NCBI GenBank assembly: GCA_023846275.1
Contig: CM043871.1
Location: 28,860,569 to 28,924,568 of the forward strand
Length of the DNA: 64,000 bases
Direction: 5' to 3'
DNA from: Vanilla planifolia
Lineage: Eukaryota > Streptophyta > Magnoliopsida > Asparagales > Orchidaceae
Shown: piece after piece, positions 12,380 through 23,402 of the stretch
How the letters are laid out: every line of letters starts with the position of its first letter
How positions within the stretch are numbered: position 1 is the stretch's first letter
Made by a program: the position numbers and the translations under genes
The notes under the pieces: model-generated
Told to the model about the DNA's origin: nothing
Database searches by the model: none
The model's input: only the letters and a program-made list of their open reading frames with translations

Positions 12380-13210
12380 GGGAGCACAGAGGAGAGCTAC
12401 TCTGGTGTGACTGGGGGTGACTGTGGTTGGTCAGAGTCTGGGACTGAGAGTGCCTTTCCACCCTACATTGTTATGCTGTATTTCTATACTCTTGCTATTA
12501 TCCTTCTCTTGCATGAGAGTTTTTTTACTAGCTGTCTTTCCTACTGGGCGTAGCTCATTCCTTTATTATCTATATTTTTCCAGTGGCTCGGCAGACTTGA
12601 CGCCACCCAGCTTTAGGTGGGATCGTGATCAGTAGGCTAGTGGAGGAGATCTGATCTGTGATTTTCTGAGACATTCTGGTTAGTTGATTGTTGCTGTTGG
12701 ATGTATTCAGTGAGACTGTTATTCTTATGTCTTGTATTATGTGAGGGTAATTCTGACTCATGTACTCGGATGGATGATGTGGTATTTGATGGACTGTGAT
12801 TTTTCATATGAGTTACATTTTTATACACTGTCTTATTTTCTATCTTGACGGTATGGTGTGTGGAGTGCCATTTCATATCGGTGGATGTTATATATTTTTT
12901 GTTGATAGTGAGGTCATTACATGACTATGGAACTTAACCTTGGGGGTTCAGACTTCTATTAGATCGGTTCTCCTACCGGTATGGGTTAGGAGTATTGGGT
13001 CTAGTAGGAGTAACATTGCGCGAGTTCATCAGTTAATTCAGGAGTCATGAACCTGATTTGACGGTGTGCCCGGGAGATGGGATCCACATAGTTAAGGAAA
13101 GTAGGTGTGTAATGATGTGTTATATCCTATGTTTTTCGTAGGCTACTCAGATTGGTATGGGACGATCTGAGCTGTCTATATATAAAAAAAAAATGGGGTG
13201 TAACACTAAG

Positions 13211-13994
13211 ATAAGAGGATTAGACCAATCTAATTATGGGATCGTATAAGCATCTCTGAACTAGTTATACTCTACGATGACCTAAATCGTTTACAACGAT
13301 AATTGTAAAGGCTAATAGGTTGGTTATACATGTCATTGTGTAAGTACAATGAGATATGAATGTACTTGTGTAAACCTATTTAAGTTAGTTGGATATGAGG
13401 AATCATATCTAACAAGGGTTCATACATATGACTAAGTGAGATTGTACCAATAACATGAATATATCTTACTAAATAATCATTCAATGGTTAAAAAGGAGTA
13501 TATTGGGTACACAATTTCATCGTAAAAAGAGTGGGTGGATTATTCTTGTATGATTTGGTTGTGTTTGGTCAGTTAAAGGACCAAATATGTCTAATATGAA
13601 ATCATACAAAAGCTTGTCAAGAGATTGCACGTGTATGATTGGGGTGATTGTATGATATTATGGCTGTAAGTTAGTTAAAGATTATAAGTTGGATCATACA
13701 GTATAATTTTATAAATCATATTGTATGAGGTGTTGAGCAATTTCAAAAAGACAAGGTGGTGATTGTACTTAGATGATAAATAAATTCGTTAGTTAGGAGA
13801 AGAATAGGAAATGTACAATATGACGAAAGAGATCATATTGTATGATCACTAGAGAATAATAGATAATATGAGTCAGTTGAAGGAAAAGAAAGATCATACT
13901 AAACAATCTTGTTGATCATGCTATACGATTAGGTGCTCAATAATATAAATACTCAGAAGCTATGACAAGCCTCATTTGCATTTCCCAGGTTTCT
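13211..13994. other. AT-rich sequence 3' of the solo LTR
   Basis: Continuation of the pre-insertion sequence, with recurring short words such as ATCATAC/GTATGAT. No gene seen. Confidence 0.5.
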
Positions 13995-16202
13995 TGTCAC
14001 AACACCTAATATTTTTGGCTTTTACCTTTAGATTTAAATAATATTTTTAATTTTTTTTAAATAAGACATAGACTATAGAAAACTCATTTTCAAAAATCAA
14101 TGTACACTCAACTTCAAAAGATAATTAAAATCTCATCATAAATTTGAAAACCATTTTAACATTATAAAAGAAGCAAAGTTAAGCTTTGTTAGAGAATAAA
14201 CCTTAAAACAAGTTTTAAACAAACATTGGTAATTAGAGTTTTAGGTACATGAGCACCTATTAAAATAAAACAAAGTACTTACACAACGGCTATGTAGCTA
14301 ATAATAAAAGAAAAGTAACCCTAGTCAAGTAAACTTAGTGTAAAAATCTCTTATTGAGAACTATCTTGACTTGAAAGTATTAAACCAATTATAAACTAAG
14401 CTAATTATCATTAGCTTAATGGCAAAATTTGTGTGTATGTATGTGTGTATATATATATAAAACGAATAGCTTTAAGTTATGTTGTATGTTAAGTCAAGTA
14501 CAAACATTTAAAATAACATGACATGTAAATGAGCAATGCAAAGGACATTCCCATTTTCATGTGAAATCTTTTAATTCTTTTTTTCTTTAAGAATTGTCTT
14601 ATGGTAATGCCTCTTTATAACAAATTGGGATGTTTCTCAAAACACATGGGTAAACAACCCTAATGAATTGCTCCTTTGATTCATCTTTAGAACCATTATT
14701 TTGAAATGGTATTTGGGAAATGTTTCATCTTTTCTCCTTTTGAATTTTTTCATCTTTTACTAAGAAAATAATTATTCTCTTTATCTTTCGTTTTCTATTT
14801 TCTCATTCTTATATTTTTAGTATACTTCTATAATTATTATCTCAAGTGACATTATTATATTATGTTGTGAAATAACATAAAAATAAATACAAATAAGCTT
14901 TTATACAGAGTCTAACATGTTGTAAAATAACATAAAATTGATACTAACATGTTTTCATACTTTCATAAACAATTCACATGTTAAATTAAGTGTAAGTGAT
15001 GTGTCATTATGATCAATAAGTATAATTATTCTTGAATTAATAATTTTATATCATCTTTTAAGGGCTCTACATATTAAGCAACAAATAGTAAACATAAACA
15101 CATAAATGCAAGTCTATTTATCTTAGGATTTCCAATTAATTATCACATCATGCAAAGAAAAACTTAAAATGTATAGCTTTTCTTCTTTTTCTCTTTTGTT
15201 AATGCTATGGTACTCTTATAGTAATCTTCCTCAAATCTTTTCAATCACATGCTTAATTCCTCATAGATCCCTTCCCAACTCTTCGTAACACCTTCTCCCT
15301 TTCATCTCCTCTCTCCAATGCACTTATCAAAAGCAAAGTTACTCAAAAAATTTTCTAAGTCACATCCTTCTCTTCTTTATATTTATCTGACTCCTCTTCA
15401 CCTCTCCTAACTTTGCACCTTTGTTTAACAACCATACTTCTTCATAAGGATACCTCATCACCTTCTTACCATTTGGAATCTAGTAATTTTCTATCAATTT
15501 GGGCCATCGATCATCAGTTTTCACCACTTTACGTGTCATGTTAAGGTTAAGGTAATTAGGAAATTTATGATTTTTTAATAATTAATTAAAATTTTATTTA
15601 ATTAAACTTGGGAAACCTTAATGTTTTTTTGATATTTTTTAAGTTATTTAAGCTCCAAAAATTTATCAAAAAATCTTATTTGGATCTCATTAATGAGATC
15701 TACCAACCAACTAAATTTCAAAACTATCTAAAAAAATTAGTATTATTAATAATTTTTCAAACTTAACATATTTAAAATTAATATTTATAAGTTCTTCCTT
15801 AAGGCCCTAATTCCACGACCATCTCACATACTTTTTGTAACGCAAAAATGTTTATTAAACTTATTTTTTTATACACTATGTTCTAGTAATTTTTCATAAT
15901 TATTTTTAAATTCATTTAGTATTTTTACAAATTTTTGGTATTTATAAAACTCATAAATAAATTCTAATTTCTTCATTTTAATTCTTAAAAAAATTAATAT
16001 TCTCACCAACTTGGTATGATAGACTTCTAAAAAATTTTTTCATTTAAAATTTCTCATTAATCTTTTTCTTTTAAGATGTCTTATCTCTTTTTGTGATATG
16101 TGATTTTTTAAAAAAAATTAAAATATTTTTAATAAAAATATAAAATTCATAAAAATATAGATAATTTTAAAAAAATTATTTTAATAAATTTTTGTTGTTA
16201 CA
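13995..16202. repeat. Possible decayed LTR or other dispersed repeat
   Basis: Starts TGTCACAACA and ends TGTTGTTACA, a nearly perfect inverted pair with TG...CA ends. The flanks (TTTCT and GAAGC) do not form a target duplication. Its first 1.6 kb weakly resembles 19.2-21.1 kb in word order: GATTCATCTTTAGAA versus GATTCATCTCCAAAT; GTGAAATAACATA in both; CCTTCTTACCATTTGGAAT versus CCTTCTTACTCTATCAACT. An old transposon-derived repeat is the best reading; the boundaries are uncertain. Confidence 0.35.
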
Positions 16203-18544
16203 GAAGCTTTACTGATTGAATTATATGTTTAAGAGGTGATAAAATTATAATGTAGAGTAATAATTTAAAGAACAATAAGAAAATATTCGATTTTTAAATT
16301 AATTTAGAGTGACTAATAAGAATATCGCATATGAGATTATATGATGATTATTGTATATGTTGTAGGAAATCTTAAAGAAAAAGAAGTGGTCAAGACATTA
16401 TTATCTTGAATACAAGTAAACTTCTTAACTATAGCACAAAAATATTATTAAACTATTATTTGGTTTATTATAAATTTTAAATATTTTCTCCATTAGTTGT
16501 TATTATGTATATTAATATCTAGCATGATTACTAAATAGAAACTAGATGGTTTAAATTAGGTGATGGTTCATATATCACTATATATGGTTATTTATCTCCT
16601 TAGGATATATTTAATACAAATAAAAATATGAATATGCCAAGAAATTGTAAATGAAAATAAAAATAGAAAGAAAATTTCTTAAGATATTATTTTTAGTACT
16701 TAACATTAGACCTATTGATGGATGATAGAGTATAGATTTGGATATTATACCTATCTAGTAGGTACCATGACATTATTATATTATACTAAACATAGTGACA
16801 AATCACAAGGTATATGTCTTGAGATTATATCTGTCTAACATGTGCCAATGACTTCATAATATATATCATATGACACATAACACATGATGAACCATATGGT
16901 ATATGTTTAAAGACTATACATTTCTTATGATAGATGTTGACAAGAAATCATTTAATATGAGAATCACAACTATTGGATATAGTGGATAATTCCAAAAAGG
17001 GAAATAAATTTTATAAACATGAAAAATATTAAGAATTAAGATTAAATATTAAAAATAAATAAATAAATAAATAATATTCATATTTCAATTAGTTTATTTA
17101 CTTGCATTGATTTATTATATCACTTTTGGTTTATTATTCTCATAAATGATATTGTTGTATTAGTTAGCTTTAAATTATTATATTAGTATTTTATCACTTT
17201 TACATGTTACATGTCTTATATATTATTACCTTATTTAGTTTATTTGTTGAGTTATTTAGTATCTCATTAGTGTTTATATCACAAGTAATGCATCGAGAGA
17301 TAGATAAAATGATGTTATAGATAAGGATATTATTTATTAACAATCATGGATGGTGGTGTTTACATGTAGAGGGTTTTTTAATGTCATGTGGATAGTAATA
17401 TTATATATGCTTGATCAACAATTAGTATTATTTTTGTGTTTTAATCATTATCTAAGATCATTTACTTATGTTTTTATGTTCTCATTCTTTATTTTATAGT
17501 CTTTATATGATTAATACTTTGTGAATGAATAGATTATTACACACATTCTTGGAGTGTGAGCTTCTTTTCACTTGAAATACATTGTTATTATGAATTGAAC
17601 TTTGGATTTTTGCTCATTAACAAGTCTTTGCCTAAGAGTTTAGTGTCCTTGCTTATCTCTTTATTATTATTATTATTTAATCTCTAATTTATTTTTCTTA
17701 TTTAAGATGAATTAGATGAGGTTCTTACATTAGCATTTATATTATAAAACATGCATTCACAATATTGAGAGATAAGTGTTTTTTATGTTATCAAGGAGGA
17801 CCCCTACTCATGAGATTGGATAGTGGATAATTGTTTGTATTGAGTTTGGTTTTCTATAACTTATTCATAAGATGGTTTAGTAGATACTCAATTCAATGTG
17901 ATATATAGTTTTTGGTGTATTATATATACAAGTCTATAGTTAGAATTTTTTATAGCTCTATATTTTAATTGTATTATTGTGAATGAGTTTTATTGCTTAG
18001 ATTTTAGATATTTATCTCATTATTAAGCCTTTATTAAGGGTTTATATGCATTCACATGTCTAATAGTTCTTATCTTTGACCCTTGCTTATTATTATTGAT
18101 TATGGTTTAGTTAGGTGGACCATAACTTTGGTAGGGTTTTTGGACATAATGATTGTAGTGTCCTTTGGCTTGTAATGTGAGCTCATCTAGTTAAGTGATT
18201 TGTAGGGTCCTCTAGCTTGGTATTTGTAAACTTTTTTAAGCTAGTGTGTGTGGGTTTTTGTTTACATCTATGAAAGGTGTTTGTTAATATTTTCTTAGTT
18301 TTTTTGGTTGGGAGAGAATGTGAGTAAATCATCTAAAAATTTCTTATGCTATTAACTTTATATCATTTCTCACTTAAAAGGTTTTTAAAATAAAAAAAAG
18401 AGTTTTTATATAAGATTTTAAGAGCAATTATATTCAAGAATCTCTAAAGTCTTCTATTATTTTGCATTTTACTATTACCATTGTAAGTTTTTACAATTTA
18501 TCCCTTCTCTTGTGTAGATATTTTGCTCCCATTTTTCAACAATT
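16203..18544. other. AT-rich intergenic stretch
   Basis: No gene recognised. It contains an (AAAT)n tract near 17050-17075 and a diverged three-copy repeat (16735-16940). Frames are short and closed. Confidence 0.6.
16735..16940. repeat. Diverged three-copy tandem repeat, period about 82-89 bp
   Basis: GATATTATACCTATCTAGTA, GATTATATCTGTCTAACATG and GACTATACATTTCTTATGAT head three successive units, each followed by a (T)GCCAATGAC/GTTGAC-like word and a GGTATATGT-like word. Confidence 0.45.
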
Positions 18545-19110
18545 ATCTCTTGATAAGGAGTGTTGTTTAGAAAGAAATTTCTATGATTCACTATCCCTAC
18601 CCAATAAAGAGATCCACCAAATTTGGGTAACATAGGACAAACATGTAAGATCCATTTCTTACATCAATCAAAGGTCTTATTTTTCCATGTTTGCTTGCAT
18701 TTGTGAAAACAAAATAATGTTTGTATGTGTAGATATATTGTGAGAGAGATTTGATTCTCAATGGTACATGTATGTTGCTTCCTTAATCTCATCATAGTTG
18801 GGATGCTGGGCTACTCTAGTGTATAAATAAGCAGTCAAGGAGGCATTTTAATTAGTTTTGTCTATTAGATCCTCAACGTTTCTTTTTCATGTTTCTATGA
18901 TATAAAAACAAATTCTTTTGGTATCTAGATATGTTTCTTTTTAGGTATAATTATATTGTTTACTAGACTTTTGATACTCGAGAGAGCACTTATTGTTTGC
19001 ACCTTACTATTTCATCTTTATATCAGCCAATTTGGTTCAAGCTTGAGCATAATTACATCTAGTGCATCTTGTTTGACAATAGCTAAGCTCAAACCTAGCA
19101 CATTTAAATA
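18545..19110 (+). pseudogene. Decayed copy of the 3' end of the RRM gene
   Basis: Aligns in order with 7460-8020: TCTCTTGATAAGGAGTGTTG, the degenerate equivalent of coding exon 10 (GATCCACCA..TGGGTAACATAGGACAAACATGTAAG), TTTGCTTGCAT, the region of the last coding exon, CTCATCATAGTTGGGATG, then the downstream flank (GGTATCTAGATATGTTTCTTTTTAGG). The acceptor before exon 10 is destroyed and the frame broken. Intron and flanking sequence were copied too, so this is a genomic duplication and not a retrocopy. Confidence 0.8.
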
Positions 19111-19576
19111 CTAGTGCATCGTCTAAAGTGGTGACGTTTGCCAGTCTCGCCTTTCTCAAATTCGGTCCATATCATCTCTTCTCTTTTTAATTTTTGAAAA
19201 AATATATAATCTTTCTTTTCTTATGATTTTGAAACTAAGTAGAAAAAGTAAATTTAAAGTCTTTATAATAAAAAAAATTTAAACATAACTGAAGCAAATT
19301 TGAAAATTTTTATAATAATTCTTTTCTAAAATAACATTTGCATTTGAAATCACATTTATAATTTATAAAATCATTTCAACATTTGAATCAAATAATGCTC
19401 TTAAAAGATCACAATTCATGCTTGTTTGAAACAAAATAGATATAAGCAAATATCAACTAATAAAGTTCTATTGCATGTCCATATATTCAAATAAAAGTAA
19501 ATTATTGTCCTAGTATCTACAAAACATATGAGAAAAATAAAACATCCTCTATGTCATAACACGTGCTAAACTCTTT

Positions 19577-19659
19577 TATCTTTTTATTTGCTTTAAGAAA
19601 TGATAGCCAATTTTTCATATATATATATATATATTATCTTTTTATTTGCTTTAAGAAAT
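19577..19659. repeat. 25-bp direct repeat flanking (AT)n
   Basis: TATCTTTTTATTTGCTTTAA followed by GAAAT occurs at 19577-19601 and 19635-19659, separated by a short spacer and an (AT)n run. This is typical of slippage or a small duplication. Confidence 0.8.
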
Positions 19660-19764
19660 TACTTATATTTCTTTTAACTTTTCATCTCTTAAAAAAATGG
19701 GCTTATAACAATGTCTTTTCATTTAATATAAAACAATGACATATTTCAAATAAGAATATTCATA

Positions 19765-19990
19765 AATGATGACACATTGATTCATCTCCAAATCATATTA
19801 TTCTTGAATGATGATTGCTACTTTGAATAACTAATATATTGGCTCCATTGGCTCATCTTCAAAACTCTTTGTTCTGAAATAATAGTTGTCGCTTTTGATA
19901 ACTAACATATTAGCACATATGATACATCTCTAAAATATGTTACTATGGAATAATCATTACCACTTTAGGCAACTAACTTTTATGCATATT
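19765..19990. repeat. Three-copy tandem repeat, period about 71 bp
   Basis: TTCATCTCCAAATC, GCTCATCTTCAAAA and ATACATCTCTAAAA start equivalent points at 19781, 19851 and 19922. Each is followed by a GAA(T/A)(G/A)AT..TTGCTACTTT..AACTAA-like sequence. Confidence 0.6.
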
Positions 19991-22900
19991 TTTTAAAATT
20001 TTTTTAATCATTTACCAACTTCTTCTTATTTTTATCTTTTTCCTTTTTCACATTGTTATATTTTTCATCTTTTTTTGTGATCGTTATCATATTCTAATCT
20101 TATTTTTTCTCTTTTTATATTTTTATCCTTTTATTCATCTTTTATGTCTCTTATCATAATTTGTATTATAACATGTGAAATAACATACAAATAAAAAATA
20201 AATTGTCATAATATGATATCATGCTTAATAAATCATGTGTCAAATTAGTATAGACAATAATTTATTAAATCAAAGAAAACAAGCATCCTCAAATAAACTA
20301 CTTTAGCTCAACTGTTAAGGGTTCTACCCCTCTAACAAGCATAAAAAAAATAAATACAAATGCCTATTTCATTTCCAAACTATTGTTCTTTTTCCATCAC
20401 TATCAATTTTCATTTCCAATTCAATCAATTTAAATTAGTAAACAATCTACAAGTAACATTGGCAACATAACAAGCAACATGCATCATTTTATCTTTGAGT
20501 TGAATTGATCAAATTTATTTTTTAAGGAGTCATTACTTTCAATCATTATTACATTTAACATATGTTTATACACACAAACTTGCTTATATAAGATTCTTAA
20601 ATTTATTATTTTATATATTTATTTTAAAGATCTCTATCATTTAAATAATAATATTATATACATATAAATATAAGCTCTTCTACTTTGTTTCATAATGAAG
20701 TAGTCACACTATTAATTGAATTTTGTAATTTCTTAAATTAACGTCTCTTTGTTTACTTTTGTTTATTGCACAAATCTTCATGAATTCCTTTACAACTCTT
20801 GGAAGAACTTTCTCATTCTCTATTCTTTTTCAATGGCCTAAGTCTAGGATAAATTCTTAGATTTCACCAAAAATTGTTTCTAAGTCATAGCCGCCTCATC
20901 TTTTATATGCATATGGTGTCTCTTTGTAATATCAGCTCTTCAATTTTTTCCAATGCTTGTGACTTTTCATATAGACGCCTCCTTACCTTCTTACTCTATC
21001 AACTCTAATAATTTACCATCGATTAAGCACTCCTCTACGTCAATTCTCTCAATTGTACACCCTTTCGATTTTAAGAACTTTTTGGTTATTCAGCTTAGTA
21101 TTATACAACCCCTTCTTTTTGTACTATATAATACAAAATATTTCTCTTCATTGATAATTAATTGCATTAATCGTATTCATACAATTTCTTTTATCATACT
21201 TACTGATCCTATGTAATGTATTCAACTATATTCTTATTTTATCGTACTCTATGATTCTCGTTGTTATAATTTTAATATACGTATATATTCTAACTTAATA
21301 TCGTTGTACTTATGGAATGTTACAACTTATACTAATATATTTCTAGCTTGAGTATCTTCTTATTATATTATATGATATCTATTATTATACTATACAATAT
21401 TTATACTTTTACTCACTCACCTTATTAGACTCATTCAACTCATTGCGAGTTTGGTTTATCTAACATATATTCATACTTATACAATTCTCCTATTTGTACG
21501 ATATTATTTGTTTCAATTTATTTAGTTTTAGTTCACATTAGACTGCATCCTATGATATTCAATATCGTAATTATACAATTAATATATTTTTTAATTTAAA
21601 ATAATCATACTTATATAATATTTTTAATCATACTACATAATTCATTTTCACCTTAGCCATCTTAGTAACTTATTTCGTTATCTTGTATGATGCTTATTAT
21701 TGTAGTATACAATCTTTTTAAGAACTTGAAAATATTAGTAAAAAAATTATAAAATTCATAAACATATAAATCATTTAGAATCTTATTATTTTTAAAATTT
21801 ATAACTCATTTCTTCTTAAAATCATCAATCAATCTTATTATCGTTAATTTTATTTATTTTCAATATCCAATAAATTTAAATTTATAGAAATAATTTTTTC
21901 AAAATTTTGGGATGTCATATTTGAGCTCATGTTAATGAAGCTTTATTAGTTTAATTAGTTACTACCAAAATATAAATCTTAAAAAATATTCAAATCTATA
22001 TTTAAGCAAAATTTGATCAAACTTTAAATGAGCCCAATAATATAAAGTGGTGAACACAAAGTAAATTATATATCTCATTGTTGAACTCTTTTTTAGTTTT
22101 TAAATGATAAAAAATGAAAAAAATATATATTAAACTTAACAAAATCACAAAATTCTTTTTGACTTTCCTAAAATTTTATACATAATCAAATATTAATAAA
22201 TTTTATTATTTTGTTCACATAAATATTTTAATGTACTTCGTTAACTTTTATTAATTATCTATGTGAGACAACATTGATAACAATACTGTTTTAAGTTCCA
22301 AACAAAAGGGTTTTCTTAGCCTATGCATGTTCAATTGGTCATGCCATCTTATAGCTTGATAGGGCGTGGCTTTAACAACAAGTGTACTACTTGGCACAAT
22401 TTGTCACTTGTTTGACATGGTTGGCACTGAATTTGAAATGACGAAGGAAATCCTTGCCCTTCATTGCATAGAAGCAAGAGATGTGTAGACCTCTTATCGT
22501 CACATATATTACGTAAGATATGTAAATAATAAAGATGAACACATAAAAAGTCAACACATCTCTCTCTCTCTCTCTAAAATAATTATAAAATTAAAATATC
22601 CTACCATGTGCACTCAAGTCTAAATTTATTTATACAAGTTATTTCATGCAACTACATCACAATCAAACTCACTTTTATGTTTTAAAACAAAGGGAGATCA
22701 TGAAAAACACTTATTTCTTAAAGTTGACTATTTTTTTGCACTTTTATAATTTAATAATAATTTTGACTTAATAAACAAAAAGTGCTAAAAATTTGAGAGC
22801 CAAAATGAATGACTTTTGGGCTTTTGACTTTTGGGCTTCTATTTTTGTCGAGCTTAAAAAAATTGGTTTTCCATGGATAATCCATAATAATTGAAGATGC

Positions 22901-23402
22901 ATTTGCCGAGTGCGAAATCCGTCGAATAACTCGAAAAATCTAAAATTTTGGACCAGGATTAGAGTTTTTTTTTTTGGCTGAATTTTCCGGTTGAGAAAAG
23001 TTCAATCCATTTGCGATCACCAGAAAAGGTGTAGACGTGAAGCCTATCTGTAACGACGATTGGATTTGCGGTTCTAAAAAGCGCTAGTGTGCCTTGCCTC
23101 TTCCCGTACCCCTTCTGTGTCTGCGTCATCTGTAGAACTGTTCAGCGCTGTGACTGCGAGACGTAGGTGAGAAAATAATCGTTGTTTTTACGGTTGGTTC
23201 ATAGTAATTTTACTGGATAGACGTGAGATGTACAGAAACTATCTTCGTAGCCGTGGCAAGTGATCAATTACTGAACAAACAGGTTTGGATTCCGGCTCGC
23301 AAATCTTCAAAAAAACTGATTTGGCGTTTGGGTTTTTGTCAGTTGTGTAATCTTTAAGGAAGAGTTAGAGTTTGCTTTTGGTATTTCCACCCTCGCTATC
23401 TT
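22901..23402 (+). promoter_or_regulatory. VTE3 promoter and 5' UTR region
   Basis: Composition becomes less AT-rich from about 22900 and more so from 23030, immediately before the VTE3 start codon, as expected for a promoter plus 5' UTR. No TATA box could be assigned with confidence. A 17-bp word, GACTTTTGGGCTTTTGA-like, is repeated near 22810-22840. Confidence 0.4.

Larger units (their letters stand above)
10272..13205. mobile_element. Solo LTR of a long-LTR retrotransposon
   Basis: A 2934-bp unit begins TGTTATACCC and ends GGGTGTAACA, a terminal inverted repeat with one mismatch and canonical TG...CA ends. It is flanked by a perfect 5-bp target duplication CTAAG (10267-10271 and 13206-13210). 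There are no gag-pol frames, primer-binding site or second LTR, so it looks like a product of unequal LTR recombination. Base composition differs sharply from its surroundings: a GC-rich CpG-containing section (about 10450-11500) and a GC-rich section with two short tandem duplications (12094-12375). A TATATATAAAAA run lies just before its end. LTRs this long are typical of Ty3/Gypsy lineages such as Tekay/Del or Tat; the lineage is inference. The ORFs inside it are chance frames. Confidence 0.88.
19111..22900. other. AT-rich repeat-bearing interval upstream of VTE3
   Basis: No gene recognised. It contains a 24-bp repeat pair around an (AT)n tract (19577-19659), a three-copy 71-bp repeat (19765-19990) and a (TC)n tract near 22559-22575. 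Block A has only about 70 bp at the equivalent place, so most of this was either inserted here or lost there. Confidence 0.55.

Noticed and set aside
11922..12461. 179-codon minus-strand ORF and overlapping plus-strand ORF at 12272-12553
   Set aside because: They lie in the GC-rich, tandemly repeated part of the solo LTR, show no domain and have a composition explained by the repeats.
20953..21216. 87-codon plus-strand ORF upstream of VTE3
   Set aside because: Low-complexity Ile/Leu/Ser/Asn composition typical of AT-rich non-coding DNA.
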